Shown here: positions 45,207 through 54,276 of the stretch, in pieces
Layout of the letters: every line of letters starts with the position of its first letter
Numbering within the stretch: the stretch's first letter is position 1
Source: DATKPC01 sp035524275
GTDB taxonomy: Bacteria > Pseudomonadota > Gammaproteobacteria > Burkholderiales > Burkholderiaceae_F
Assembly: GCA_035524275.1 (NCBI GenBank)
Contig: DATKPC010000116.1
Location: 1-64,000, forward strand
Length of the DNA stretch: 64,000 bases
Reading direction: 5' to 3'
Program-made: the position numbers and the translations under genes
Notes under the pieces: generated by a model
Database searches by the model: none
The model's input: only the letters and a program-made list of their open reading frames with translations
What the model was told of the DNA's origin: nothing

Positions 45207-46346
45207 ATGTTCGACGTCGTCGTCTACGCGATACCCGTCTTCTCCCTGCTCGTCGTCGTGGAACTGGCCTACGGCATCGCGAGAGGGCGAAACAACTACC
45301 GGCTGAACGACGCGATCGCGAGCTTCAGCCAGGGCCTGCTGAGCCAGGTCGTCGCCGTGTGCACGCCGCTCGCGCAGGTCGGCCTCTATGCGCTCGTCTA
45401 CCGCCACGCGGCGCTGCTGCACGCGGAGAAATTCTGGAGCGGCGCGGCCGGGTTCGCACTCGCGACGCTGCTGTTCGATTTCTGCGACTACTGGCTGCAC
45501 CGGACCGCTCACCGCACGTCGCTCTTCTGGGCCGCCCACGTCGTCCACCACCAGAGCCAGGAATTCAACTTCTCGACCGCGTTGCGCCAGGAGAGCACGT
45601 ACGTCCTGCTCGGATGGCCGTTCTACCTGCCGATGGCGCTGCTCGGCGTCACGCCGCAGGCCTTCCTCGTCGCCGGCGCGATCGTGCTGTACTACCAGTT
45701 CTGGATCCACACGGAGCACATCGGCAAGCTTGGCTGGCTCGACCGCGTGTTCTCGACGCCATCGAACCATCGCGTGCATCACGCCGTCAATGACGGCTAC
45801 ATCGACAGGAACTACGGCGCGATGCTGATCATCTGGGACCGGATGTTCGGGACCTTCGCCGCGGAAACGGAGCCCTGCGTCTACGGCACGCGCTCGCCAC
45901 TGGACAGCTGGGATCCGCTGTGGGCCGTCGTCGTCGGCTACTGGACCGTCGCGCGCGACGCGTGGCGCGCGGCCCGGTGGCGCGACAAGCTCCGGATCTG
46001 GTTCATGCCGCCGGGCTGGCGTCCGGCCGACGTCGCGCTGCGCGACCCGGTGCCCGCGTTCGACATTCGCCGGGTACGCCGCTACGACCCCGCGGTCGGG
46101 CGCGTCGTCGGCCTGCTCGCCGCGGCGCAGTTCGGCGTCCTGGCGGTCGCGACCGTCGCCTACCTGTGGCAATCGGATGACTGGTCCACGGCGCGCGCGA
46201 CGGTCGTCGCGGCCCCGATCGTCGCCGGCTTGTGGGTGGCCGGCGCGCTGCTGCAGCGACGAATCGGCATCCGGTCGGCGCTGCTGATCGATGCCATCGC
46301 GGCCGGGTGCGCCTGGGCTGCCGCCTGGGCTGCCGCCTGGGCGTAG
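45207..46346 (+). CDS. sterol desaturase / fatty acid hydroxylase family protein 2
   Basis: 379 residues. Three histidine clusters HRTAHRT, HVVHHQSQ and HRVHHAVNDGYIDRNYG and the tail signature IWDRMFGTF as in the paralogue at 23077-23970; extra C-terminal membrane helices (VGLLAAAQFGVLAVATVAYL, ATVVAAPIVAGLWVAGALL) make it longer. Di-iron oxygenase of unknown lipid substrate. The last residues (CAWAAAWAAAWA) come from a 12-bp tandem repeat. Confidence 0.88.
   Translation: MFDVVVYAIPVFSLLVVVELAYGIARGRNNYRLNDAIASFSQGLLSQVVAVCTPLAQVGLYALVYRHAALLHAEKFWSGAAGFALATLLFDFCDYWLHRTAHRTSLFWAAHVVHHQSQEFNFSTALRQESTYVLLGWPFYLPMALLGVTPQAFLVAGAIVLYYQFWIHTEHIGKLGWLDRVFSTPSNHRVHHAVNDGYIDRNYGAMLIIWDRMFGTFAAETEPCVYGTRSPLDSWDPLWAVVVGYWTVARDAWRAARWRDKLRIWFMPPGWRPADVALRDPVPAFDIRRVRRYDPAVGRVVGLLAAAQFGVLAVATVAYLWQSDDWSTARATVVAAPIVAGLWVAGALLQRRIGIRSALLIDAIAAGCAWAAAWAAAWA
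46311..46343. repeat. 12-bp tandem repeat at the 3' end of sterol desaturase 2
   Basis: GCCTGGGCTGCC occurs twice in tandem (46311-46322, 46323-46334) followed by a partial third copy, giving the protein tail AWAAAWAAAWA. Confidence 0.75.
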
Positions 46347-46389
46347 CCGGGTCCGGCGCCCCGCTCGGCGCCGCGCCGGCGGGCTTCGT

Positions 46390-47034
46390 CTAGAGCCCCA
46401 TCGACGGCCGTTCGGCCATGCGTGCGCGCCAGCGCAACAGATTGGCGTGGCGCTCCTCGTCCGGCTTCTGCTTGACGATGCGCGCGAAGTCGACCGCCAC
46501 GACGGCGGTGATGTCGGCAACGCTGAACGCGCCGCCGGAAACGTAGTCGTGCAGCGCGAGCCGCGCGTCGAGGACGCGGAAGAACTGCTGGATGCGCGCG
46601 ATCCCGCGCTGCGCGAGTTCCGGGATCTGCGGGTAGTCGACCGGGCCGGGCAACGCGCGATTGGCCATCGCCGCAGAACCGTTGCGCAGCGCCTCGGCCA
46701 CCGCGAGCAGCCCCTCGAATTCGGCCCGCCACTGCCAGCTCGCGATCGCCGCCTTCTCTTCCGGCAGCGTCCCCAGCAGCGGCGGCTGCGGGAAGCGTGC
46801 CTCCAGGTACGCGATGATCGCGGCGTTGTCGGTCAGCACGAGGCCGCTGTCCAGCCTCAAGGCCGGAACGGTGCATTCCGGATTGATCGCGCGGAACGCG
46901 TCGCCGAACTGCTCGCCGCGCCGCAGGTCGACCTGCACCGTCTCGTGCGACACGCCCTTCTCGGCGAGGAGAATCCGGGCGCGACGCGGGCTGGGGGCGG
47001 TGGCGCAGTCGAAGAGCGTCAGCATCCGCGTCAT
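46390..47034 (-). CDS. glutathione S-transferase
   Basis: 214 residues. N-terminal thioredoxin-like domain (FDCATAPSPRRARILLAEKG, NPECTVPALRLDSGLVLTDN) and helical C-terminal domain (VSGGAFSVADITAVVAVDFA). Similar to GstB-like proteobacterial GSTs. The start MTRMLTLF overlaps the stop of the yghU-like gene by four bases (ATGA), so both glutathione genes are coupled. Confidence 0.88.
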   Translation of the reverse strand: MTRMLTLFDCATAPSPRRARILLAEKGVSHETVQVDLRRGEQFGDAFRAINPECTVPALRLDSGLVLTDNAAIIAYLEARFPQPPLLGTLPEEKAAIASWQWRAEFEGLLAVAEALRNGSAAMANRALPGPVDYPQIPELAQRGIARIQQFFRVLDARLALHDYVSGGAFSVADITAVVAVDFARIVKQKPDEERHANLLRWRARMAERPSMGL

Positions 47035-47897
47035 TCCTGCGGCTTGTCCCGCGTCAGCGCCGCGAAATCGCCGGCGCCGTGGCGCTCCGGCAACTGGCTC
47101 GACGGCTGGCCCCAGGTGCGGTTGACCATGCGTCCGCGCTGCGCCGCGGGCCGTCGCGCGATCTCGTCGGCCCAGCGGATCACGTGACGGTACTCGTGGA
47201 CCGAAAGGAACTCGCCGGCGTCGTAAAGCTGCCCCTTCGCCAGCGCGCCGTACCACGGCCAGGCGGCGATATCGGCGATCGTGTACTCGTCGCCGGCGAG
47301 GTAGCGCACCTCGGCCAGGCGGCGGTCGAGCACGTCCAGTTGGCGCTTCGATTCCATCGCATAGCGGTCGATCGCGTATTCGATCTTCGTCGGCGCATAG
47401 GCGTAGAAGTGCCCGAAGCCGCCGCCGAGGAACGGCGCGCTGCCCATCTGCCAGAACAGCCACGACAGGCATTCGGCGCGCGCCCGGCCGGCCGGCAGGA
47501 ACGCGCCGAACTTCTCCGCGAGGTACAGCAGGATCGCGCCGGACTCGAATACGCGCACCGGCTCCGGCCCGCTGCGATCCATCAGCGCCGGTATCTTGGA
47601 GTTCGGATTGACCGCGACGAAGCCGCTGCCGAACTGATCGCCTTCCTGGATGCGGATCAGCCACGCGTCGTACTCGGCGCCGGCGTGCCCCAGCGCCAGC
47701 AGTTCCTCCAGCATCACCGTCACCTTGACCCCGTTGGGCGTCGCCAGCGAGTACAGCTGCAGCGGGTGGCGGCCCACCGGCAGTTCCTTCTCGTGCGTCG
47801 GACCGGCGATCGGGCGGTTGATGTTCGCGAAGCGGCCGCCACTGGGCCTGTTCCAGGACCAGACGCGCGGCGGGGTGTATGCGGTAGGTTCGTCCAT
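47031..47897 (-). CDS. yghU: YghU-like glutathione transferase / disulfide-bond reductase
   Basis: 288 residues, same length as E. coli YghU. YTPPRVWSWNRPSGGRFANI at the start, RPIAGPTHEKELPVGRHPLQ and FGSGFVAVNPNSKIPALMD are diagnostic. Nu-class GST that reduces disulfides such as 2-hydroxyethyl disulfide using two glutathiones. First gene of the pair with the GST at 46390; divergent from the MFS gene. Confidence 0.93.
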   Translation of the reverse strand: MDEPTAYTPPRVWSWNRPSGGRFANINRPIAGPTHEKELPVGRHPLQLYSLATPNGVKVTVMLEELLALGHAGAEYDAWLIRIQEGDQFGSGFVAVNPNSKIPALMDRSGPEPVRVFESGAILLYLAEKFGAFLPAGRARAECLSWLFWQMGSAPFLGGGFGHFYAYAPTKIEYAIDRYAMESKRQLDVLDRRLAEVRYLAGDEYTIADIAAWPWYGALAKGQLYDAGEFLSVHEYRHVIRWADEIARRPAAQRGRMVNRTWGQPSSQLPERHGAGDFAALTRDKPQE

Positions 47898-47988
47898 CCG
47901 GGGCAGTGTACGCAATCCGCGCCGGACACCGGCGAGATCGACGAGAATCTCGCCCTTTGGCTGCGGCGACAGCCGCCTCGAGCGCCCG

Positions 47989-49203
47989 ATGAACACGGCC
48001 ACGCCCCCCTCCGCCCTGCCGCGCGGCGCGATTGCCTGCCTCGCGACGGCCGCCTTCGGCAGCGGGTTGTCGCTGCGCGTGAACGACGCCCTGCTGCCGC
48101 ACCTGGCGCGCGAGTTCGGCGTCTCGCTCGGCGTCGCGTCGCAGGTCATCAGCCTGTTCGCGATCGCCTACGGGCTCGCGCAACTCGTGTTCGGGCCGGT
48201 CGGCGATCGCTACGGCAAGTACCGCGTCGTCGGCTGGGCGGCGTCCGCCTGCTCGCTGGCGGCGCTCGGCTGCGCCGCGGCGCCCGGCCTGGATGCGCTG
48301 CGCGGTGCCCGTCTGCTCGCCGGCGCCACGGCGGCCGCGATCATTCCGCTATCGATGGCATGGATCGGCGACGTCGTTCCGTACGAGCGGCGGCAGCCGG
48401 TCCTGGCGCGCTTCCTGATCGGCCAGATTGCGGGCCTTTCCACCGGCGTCTGGCTCGGCGGCTTCGCGGCCGACCTGGGCTCCTGGCGCGCGCCGTACGC
48501 GGTCATCGCGGTGCTGTTCGCGGCGACGAGCTTTGCGCTCCTGCGGCTCCAGCCCCGCCTCCCGGAACACGCCCGCGCGGTCCGGCCGGCCACCGGCGAC
48601 GCCATTCGCCACACGGTGACGGAGTTTGCCGCGGTGCTCTCGCGACCCTGGGCACGCGCGGTGCTGGCCCTCGTCTTCCTCGAAGGCATGTGCCTCTACG
48701 GCCCGTTCGCGTTCGTGGCCACCCACGTGCACCAGGTCTTCGGACTGTCGCTGTCGGCCGCCGGCGCGATCGTGATGCTCTTCGGCCTCGGCGGCTTCGC
48801 GTTTGCACTGCTCTCCGGAATGTTCGTCGCCCGGCTGGGCGAAGTCGGCCTTGCCGCCTGGGGCGGCGCCGGCATGGTCCTCGCGCTGCTGACGATCGCC
48901 TTCGCGCCGGCCTGGGGCTGGGCCGTCGGCGGCTGCCTGCTGCTCGGGCTGGGCTTCTACATGATGCACAACACGCTGCAGGTCCACGCGACGCAGATGG
49001 CGCCGGAACGCCGCGGCGCCGCCGTCTCGGCCTTTGCGGCGTGCTTCTTCCTGGGCCAGTCGACCGGCGTGTCGCTCGCCGGGATCGCCGTGGGCCGTTA
49101 CGGCACCTCGCCGCTGCTGGCGGCCGGCGCGACGGGCCTGATCGGCGTCGCGGCAACGTTCTCGATGCTGCTGCAACGTCGCCATCGCGCACGGCACGGC
49201 TGA
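47989..49203 (+). CDS. major facilitator superfamily transporter
   Basis: 404 residues, 12 predicted membrane helices. MFS motif A appears as GPVGDRYGKYRVVG between helices 2 and 3; RLLAGATAAAIIPLSMAWIGD is the motif B/C region of drug-H+ antiporters. Substrate unknown; resembles small-molecule exporters of the AraJ/YdhP type. Monocistronic. Confidence 0.88.
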   Translation: MNTATPPSALPRGAIACLATAAFGSGLSLRVNDALLPHLAREFGVSLGVASQVISLFAIAYGLAQLVFGPVGDRYGKYRVVGWAASACSLAALGCAAAPGLDALRGARLLAGATAAAIIPLSMAWIGDVVPYERRQPVLARFLIGQIAGLSTGVWLGGFAADLGSWRAPYAVIAVLFAATSFALLRLQPRLPEHARAVRPATGDAIRHTVTEFAAVLSRPWARAVLALVFLEGMCLYGPFAFVATHVHQVFGLSLSAAGAIVMLFGLGGFAFALLSGMFVARLGEVGLAAWGGAGMVLALLTIAFAPAWGWAVGGCLLLGLGFYMMHNTLQVHATQMAPERRGAAVSAFAACFFLGQSTGVSLAGIAVGRYGTSPLLAAGATGLIGVAATFSMLLQRRHRARHG

Positions 49204-49261
49204 CCATTCTTGCCGTACGGACCTCGACAGCGCCGCCGCTTGCCGCGCCGCCGCGGAGACG

Positions 49262-49615
49262 CTATCGAAGTTCGACGACCTCGCGATCCTCGAGCTTCCT
49301 GACCGTCACCGCGGCACCGACCACCAGGCCGGGCGCGCGATCCTGCACGACCCGGACGCGCCGGCCGTCGGCCGTCTGGACCGTGATCTCGATAGCTTCC
49401 CGGGTCGCCGTGTTGCGCAAGCGCAGCGGCGCCGGGGAAGGAAACGCATGCCAGTAGTCGCCGAACGTCTGCGCGCCGGGTACCGCGGACGTATCGGCGA
49501 CCTGCACGCTCTTCGTGCGCACGATCGTGCCGGTCACGTCGGCCCAGGACAATGGCGGCATGCATGCCGCGGCGATCACGATGGCCGCGCTCAAGAGCGT
49601 TCCGGTAGGCTTCAT
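49262..49615 (-). CDS. exported small protein of unknown function
   Basis: 117 residues with signal peptide (TGTLLSAAIVIAAACMPPLSWA). The C-terminal part (EITVQTADGRRVRVVQDRAP, VGAAVTVRKLEDREVVEL) has the pattern of the SlyB-type barrel segment that follows a nucleotide-like EITV-DDGR-VVQD motif, but the glycine-zipper of SlyB is absent. Start MKPTGTLL chosen for the signal peptide and the GGAGG-like GGCAGG before it. Confidence 0.6.
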   Translation of the reverse strand: MKPTGTLLSAAIVIAAACMPPLSWADVTGTIVRTKSVQVADTSAVPGAQTFGDYWHAFPSPAPLRLRNTATREAIEITVQTADGRRVRVVQDRAPGLVVGAAVTVRKLEDREVVELR

Positions 49616-49791
49616 CCTGCCTCCTGCGTGGGCGTCCGCTACCGGCCAGCTTACGCCGATCGCGGGCGCGCCGGCCCGGCGGCATGCCCGCGCTTCGCTG
49701 CGTGGATACACGAAGCGACACCCTGCGGTCATCGCGCTATGCTGGACTCAGAGGGTCATCCAGGCCCCGGGCATTTCGCGGAGGTTTCCCG

Positions 49792-51213
49792 ATGATGAAC
49801 GAACCCGGGCAGGAACCTGCACGGCTGCTGTCGGTCCAGCGCGCAGCCTTCGAGAAAGACCGTTCGCCGTCGCGCGCCGCGCGCGTCGCGCGTCTCGACC
49901 GGCTGCTCAAGCTGGTCGACGACCACGAAACCGAGATCGCGCAGGCGATCGACGCCGATTTCGGCGGGCGCAGCTCGCACGAGACGCGGCTCGCGGAGCT
50001 CTTCGTCGTCCGCGGCGGCATCCGGCATGCGCGCGCGCACGTCGGCCGCTGGATGGCGCCGCGCCGCGTGCCGACGGCGTTGCACTTTCTTCCGGCCCGC
50101 AACGAACTCCTCGCGCAACCGCTGGGTGTCGTCGGGATCGTCTCGCCGTGGAACTACCCGGTGCTGCTGTCGCTGGGCCCGGCGCTGGCGGCGCTCGCCG
50201 CCGGCAACCGCGTCGTGATCAAGCCGTCGGAGTCGACGCCGGCGTTCGCCGACCTGCTGCAGCGGCTCGTGCGCACCACGTTTCCGGAAGAGGAACTCGC
50301 GGTCGCCACGGGCGGCGCCGACGTCGGGCGGGCCTTCGTCGGGTTGCCATTCGACCATCTTTTCTTCACCGGCTCCACCGCCGTCGGTCGCCAGGTCGCG
50401 CAGGCCGCTGCCGCGAATCTCGTCCCGGTCACGCTGGAGCTCGGCGGCAAGTCGCCGGCGATCGTCGACGCGTCGTGCGATCTCGACGAGGCCGCGCCGC
50501 GCCTGGCGTACGGCAAGCTGCTCAATGCCGGACAGACCTGCATCGCGCCCGACTACGTGCTGGTGCCCGAAGGCCGCGCCGACGCACTCGTCGACCGACT
50601 TTCGACGGCCATCGCGCGGATGTACCCGACGCTTGCCGGCAACCCGGACTACACCGCGATCGTCAGCGCGCGGCATCGCGCGCGACTCGTCGATCTCGTC
50701 GCCGACGCCCGATCCCTGGGCGCCCGGATCGTCGAGGTCAAGCCGGCCGGTGAAAGCATCGCGCCCGACGACCGCCGACTCGCGCCGACGATCGTCGTCG
50801 GCGCAAACCGCACGATGCGCGTGATGCAGGAGGAGATTTTCGGGCCGGTCCTGCCGATCGTCGAAGTCCGCTCGCTGGACGATGCCCTCGCGTTCGTCAA
50901 TGCCGGAGAGCGGCCGCTGGCGCTCTACTGGTTCGGTCGCGACGCGACGAACCGCGACCGCGTCCTGGCGCAAACGCACGCCGGCGGCGTCACGATCAAC
51001 GACTGCCTGTGGCACATGCCACAGGAGCACCAGCCGTTCGGCGGCATCGGCGCGAGCGGCATGGGCGCCTATCACGGCAAATGGGGCTTCGATACGTTCA
51101 GCCATCGCAAGCCGGTCTTCCATCAGGCGCGGTTCAATGGCGGATTCATGCTGCGGCCGCCGTACGGCGCGACCTTCGAGCGTTTGCTCGGCGTGCTGAA
51201 GCGCGTCACCTGA
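49792..51213 (+). CDS. coniferyl-aldehyde dehydrogenase-like aldehyde dehydrogenase
   Basis: 473 residues. NAD(P)-dependent aldehyde oxidation: SPWNYPVLLSLGPALAALAAG, FFTGSTAVGRQV, general base Glu in TLELGGKSP (about 216), nucleophile Cys in NAGQTCIAPDY (about 250), and EEIFGPVLPI. The C-terminal QEHQPFGGIGASGMGAYHGK and FSHRKPVF are typical of the CalB / fatty-aldehyde (class 3) group. GGAGG precedes the ATG; a GST gene follows after 19 bp. Confidence 0.9.
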   Translation: MMNEPGQEPARLLSVQRAAFEKDRSPSRAARVARLDRLLKLVDDHETEIAQAIDADFGGRSSHETRLAELFVVRGGIRHARAHVGRWMAPRRVPTALHFLPARNELLAQPLGVVGIVSPWNYPVLLSLGPALAALAAGNRVVIKPSESTPAFADLLQRLVRTTFPEEELAVATGGADVGRAFVGLPFDHLFFTGSTAVGRQVAQAAAANLVPVTLELGGKSPAIVDASCDLDEAAPRLAYGKLLNAGQTCIAPDYVLVPEGRADALVDRLSTAIARMYPTLAGNPDYTAIVSARHRARLVDLVADARSLGARIVEVKPAGESIAPDDRRLAPTIVVGANRTMRVMQEEIFGPVLPIVEVRSLDDALAFVNAGERPLALYWFGRDATNRDRVLAQTHAGGVTINDCLWHMPQEHQPFGGIGASGMGAYHGKWGFDTFSHRKPVFHQARFNGGFMLRPPYGATFERLLGVLKRVT

Positions 51214-51232
51214 ATCGGCCGCGGCGGCCACG

Positions 51233-51970
51233 ATGCGCTACGAGTTCTACTATTGGCCGTCGATCCAGGGCCGCGGCGAATTCGTCCGGCTCGCGCTGGA
51301 GGAAGGCGGCGCGGACTACGTCGACGTGGCGCGGCGGCCCGCGAGCGAAGGCGGCGGGGTCGGCGCGTTGACGCGGCTGCTCGCGGCCGCGCCGGCGTCG
51401 TGCCCGCCGTTCGCGCCGCCGTTCCTGCGCGCCGGCAAGGCCCTGATCGGACAGACGGCGCTGATCCTGCAATTTCTCGGGCCTCGGCTCGGCCTCGTGC
51501 CGGCGTCGGCATCGGCGCAGCGCTGGGCGCTCCAGCTGCAGCTCACGATCGCGGACCTCGTCGATGAAATCCACGCTGTCCATCATCCGATTTCCAGCGC
51601 GCTGTACTACGAGGAGCAGCGTGCCGCGGCAAAGCGCGCGGCGCTGCTGCTGGTCGCGCAGCGGCTGCCGAAGTTCCTCGGCTATTTCGAGCGGCTGGCG
51701 CCCGCGGCGGCGACGCGAGCCCGCTGGATGCTCGGCGCGAAGGTTTCCTACGTCGACTTGTCGCTCTTCCAGCTTCTGTGCGGCCTGCAGTACGCCTTCC
51801 CGAACGCGATGCAGCAGCTGGCGCCGCGCATCCCGCGCCTGCTCGGGATCCAGGTGCGCGTCCGGTCGCGCCCGCGCATCGCAAGCTACCTCGCGTCCGC
51901 GCGCCGCATCCCGTTCAACGAGTCGGGCATCTTTCGGCACTACCCGGCGCTGGACCCGCCGCGTCGCTAG
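51233..51970 (+). CDS. glutathione S-transferase (alpha/sigma-like)
   Basis: 245 residues. Starts MRYEFYYWPSIQGRGEFVRL with a tyrosine pair in the position of the catalytic Tyr of cytosolic GSTs; GKALIGQTALILQFLG is the cis-Pro/Gln-Thr glutathione site in variant form (no clear Pro), followed by a helical domain. Lies 19 bp after the aldehyde dehydrogenase and is probably co-transcribed, which suggests aldehyde detoxification. Confidence 0.82.
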   Translation: MRYEFYYWPSIQGRGEFVRLALEEGGADYVDVARRPASEGGGVGALTRLLAAAPASCPPFAPPFLRAGKALIGQTALILQFLGPRLGLVPASASAQRWALQLQLTIADLVDEIHAVHHPISSALYYEEQRAAAKRAALLLVAQRLPKFLGYFERLAPAAATRARWMLGAKVSYVDLSLFQLLCGLQYAFPNAMQQLAPRIPRLLGIQVRVRSRPRIASYLASARRIPFNESGIFRHYPALDPPRR

Positions 51971-51980
51971 GCCGTCCCGG

Positions 51981-52017
51981 CGCGCGCGAGCGAGCCTCCG
52001 GGCCACGCTCGCGCGCC
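51981..52017. terminator. GC-rich hairpin between convergent genes
   Basis: CGCGCGCGAGCG (51981-51992) pairs with CGCTCGCGCGCC (52006-52017) with one mismatch. No T-run on either side, so it is at best a weak bidirectional transcription barrier. Confidence 0.4.
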
Positions 52018-52022
52018 GTGCG

Positions 52023-52538
52023 CTACATCGAGGCGGCGCCTTCGCGCGCCGGCAGCTTCCAGTCCGGCCGCACGTAGTGGCAGGTGTAACCGTTCGGGTA
52101 GCGCTGCAGGTAGTCCTGGTGCTCCGGTTCGGCCTCCCAGAACGGCCCGGCGGCAGCCACTTCGGTGACGACCTTGCCGGGCCACAGCCCGGAGGCGTCG
52201 ACGTCGGCAATGGTCTGCCGGGCGACGCGCTTCTGCTCCTCGCTCGTCGCGAAGATCGCGGAGCGGTAGCTCGGGCCCATGTCGTTGCCCTGCCGGTTCG
52301 GCGTCGTCGGATCGTGGATCTGGAAGAAGAATTCCAGCAGCTGCCGGAACGTCACTCGCGCCGGATCGAAGAGAATTTCGATCGCCTCGGCGTGCGTGCC
52401 GTGGCGACGATAGGTCGCATTCGGCACGTCGCCGCCGGTATAGCCGACGCGCGTGGAAATGACGCCGGGACGGCGCCTGAGCAGTTCCTGCATGCCCCAG
52501 AAGCAGCCGCCGGCCAGCACCGCACGCTCTTCAGCCAT
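52023..52538 (-). CDS. msrA: peptide methionine-S-sulfoxide reductase MsrA
   Basis: 171 residues. Catalytic cysteine in AVLAGGCFWGMQE; GYTGGDVPNATY, HAEAIEILFDP, NDMGPSYRSAIF are signatures. Reduces the S epimer of methionine sulfoxide. No resolving cysteines at the C-terminus are visible, so it may rely on thioredoxin or glutathione directly. It starts eight bases inside the msrB gene. Confidence 0.95.
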   Translation of the reverse strand: MAEERAVLAGGCFWGMQELLRRRPGVISTRVGYTGGDVPNATYRRHGTHAEAIEILFDPARVTFRQLLEFFFQIHDPTTPNRQGNDMGPSYRSAIFATSEEQKRVARQTIADVDASGLWPGKVVTEVAAAGPFWEAEPEHQDYLQRYPNGYTCHYVRPDWKLPAREGAASM

Positions 52539-52986
52539 TCGAGTTCTCCTTGATCCGATCGAGGTAGGCACCGTAGCCCTCGGCTTCCATGTCGTCGCGA
52601 TGGACGAATCGCAACGATGCGGAATTGATGCAGTAGCGCAGCCCGCCGCGGTCGGCGGGGCCGTCTTCGAAGACGTGCCCGAGATGGCTGTCGCCGTGCG
52701 TCGAACGGACTTCCGTCCGATGCATCCCATGGGAATGATCCGCAAGCTCGCTGACGTGGGCCGGCTCGATCGGCTGCGCAAAGCTCGGCCAGCCGCAGCC
52801 GGCGTCGAACTTGTCCGTCGAGGCGAACAGCGGCTCGCCGGAGACGATGTCGACGTAGATGCCCGGCTCGTCGTTGTGCAGGTAGCGGCCGGTCCCAGGG
52901 CGCTCGGTGGCGCCTTGCTGCGTGACGCGAAACTGTTCCGGCGTCAGCCGGGCCACCGCCTCATCGGTCTTTCGATATGCCGCCAT
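52531..52986 (-). CDS. msrB: peptide methionine-R-sulfoxide reductase MsrB
   Basis: 151 residues. GCGWPSFAQPI and the catalytic cysteine in RYCINSASLRF. The two zinc CxxC pairs of E. coli MsrB are replaced (YVDIVSGEPLFASTDKFD), so this is the zinc-free type seen in PilB-like MsrB domains. Overlaps msrA by eight bases; both are cytoplasmic (no signal peptide). Confidence 0.94.
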   Translation of the reverse strand: MAAYRKTDEAVARLTPEQFRVTQQGATERPGTGRYLHNDEPGIYVDIVSGEPLFASTDKFDAGCGWPSFAQPIEPAHVSELADHSHGMHRTEVRSTHGDSHLGHVFEDGPADRGGLRYCINSASLRFVHRDDMEAEGYGAYLDRIKENSNG

Positions 52987-53053
52987 TCGGTTCCTCCTGC
53001 TCGATGGCCCCACGCCCGAGGCCCTGGGGGTGGTCGATCGACGTGCGAGGAAA

Positions 53054-53758
53054 TTACATGATTTCCGGCATCGCTCCGTCGATGTGCTCGAAAATCCGCT
53101 CGAGGTTGTCGAGCGTTCGGTCCGGAGCAACGCCCAAGGCATCGGCAGGCCGGCCGCTGCGGTTGACCCAGAACACCCGAAATCCAAACGCCTTGGCGCC
53201 GGAAACATCCCAGAAATTGGAGGAGACAAAACCAATCCGGTCACGAGGGATTTCCAGCGCATCGACCGCCAACTGGTAGACACGCGGATCCGGCTTGTAG
53301 ACGCGTACGGAATCCACGCTCAGGATCTTGTCGATGTGCGGACCGATCGCGGCATGTCGGACGACGGCCTGCAGCATGGCCGGCGATCCGTTCGAGAGGA
53401 TCGCGCGCCGGCGTCCCTCCAGTCTTCCCAGCACACGAGCCACTTCGGGGAAAGGCGCCAGCTCGCGATAGGCTTGCAGCAGCGCCGCCACCCGCGCGTC
53501 GTCGCAGGCGAGCCCGAGGGCGGCACAGGCGGCGCCCAAAGCCTCGCGCGTGACGGTCTCGAAGTCGACGTACCGCTGCATCAGGCTGCGCAGCCACGAA
53601 TATTCCAGCTGGGTCGTGCGCCACAACGCGCTCAGCTCGGTGCCCTTTCCCGGCCAGAAGGCCTCGCAACGCCCATCGACGGAGCGGACGTCGAACAGCG
53701 TGCCGAAGGCATCGAAGACCAGCGCGTCGAGATGCATCGTGCGGTTGGGAACCTTCAT
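53054..53758 (-). CDS. haloacid dehalogenase, type II
   Basis: 234 residues. HAD motifs: I VFDAFGTLFDV with nucleophile Asp, II ILSNGSP, III VYKPDPRVY, IV FVSSNFWDVSGAKAFGF. These match L-2-haloacid dehalogenases closely, including the SSNxWD signature. It would hydrolyse 2-haloacids to 2-hydroxyacids by an ester intermediate; a phosphatase role is less likely. Isolated gene. Confidence 0.88.
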   Translation of the reverse strand: MKVPNRTMHLDALVFDAFGTLFDVRSVDGRCEAFWPGKGTELSALWRTTQLEYSWLRSLMQRYVDFETVTREALGAACAALGLACDDARVAALLQAYRELAPFPEVARVLGRLEGRRRAILSNGSPAMLQAVVRHAAIGPHIDKILSVDSVRVYKPDPRVYQLAVDALEIPRDRIGFVSSNFWDVSGAKAFGFRVFWVNRSGRPADALGVAPDRTLDNLERIFEHIDGAMPEIM

Positions 53759-53830
53759 GGCGTGGAAATGGACCCGGCGGTCGAGGCGTGCGTTACCGTG
53801 GAGCGGTCGGCCGTGAGCGCCGGCACGGCG

Positions 53831-54187
53831 TCAGTCGCCGGGATCTGCCGCGACAAGCGAAAGCGGCGCCACGTCTCTCCACGCCGCCGCCAGTGCCGGC
53901 ATCAGGGTCGCCCGGGTGGCGTGGCGCAGCTTGACGTTCGTCGACCCCCGTTCCCCCCAGCCCCCCTTGACGGGGACGAAGACGGTCGGATACCGGTCGA
54001 CGAAATGCTTTTGCTGTGCCGGCGTCAGCTTGACCATGCCGAAGGTTGCATCCGGATAGGCCAGCGTCGCGAACACCCTCTTGCGGACGCGAAAGTCCGG
54101 GTGTCCGACGTGGGCGCTCTCGACCGACTCCGGAAAGGCCAGCGCGAGTTTTCGAAAATGTTCTGCCGTCATTTTCCCGACCGCCAT
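53831..54187 (-). CDS. MmcQ/YjbR-family protein
   Basis: 118 residues: FRKLALAFPESVESAHVGHP, FRVRKRVFATLAYPDATFGM, KLTPAQQKHFVDRYP and GGWGERGSTNVKL are the family pattern. CyaY-like double-wing DNA-binding fold, function unknown. Start MAVGKMTAEH at 54187 fits the usual length. Confidence 0.85.
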   Translation of the reverse strand: MAVGKMTAEHFRKLALAFPESVESAHVGHPDFRVRKRVFATLAYPDATFGMVKLTPAQQKHFVDRYPTVFVPVKGGWGERGSTNVKLRHATRATLMPALAAAWRDVAPLSLVAADPGD

Positions 54188-54276
54188 CGTTTCCCAATGA
54201 TGGCCGATAGGCTGCCGGCTCGCAACGAACTTCCCGGCGGCGGCGTCGCGGCAGGCGACTGCGCGCCGGCGCCGCG

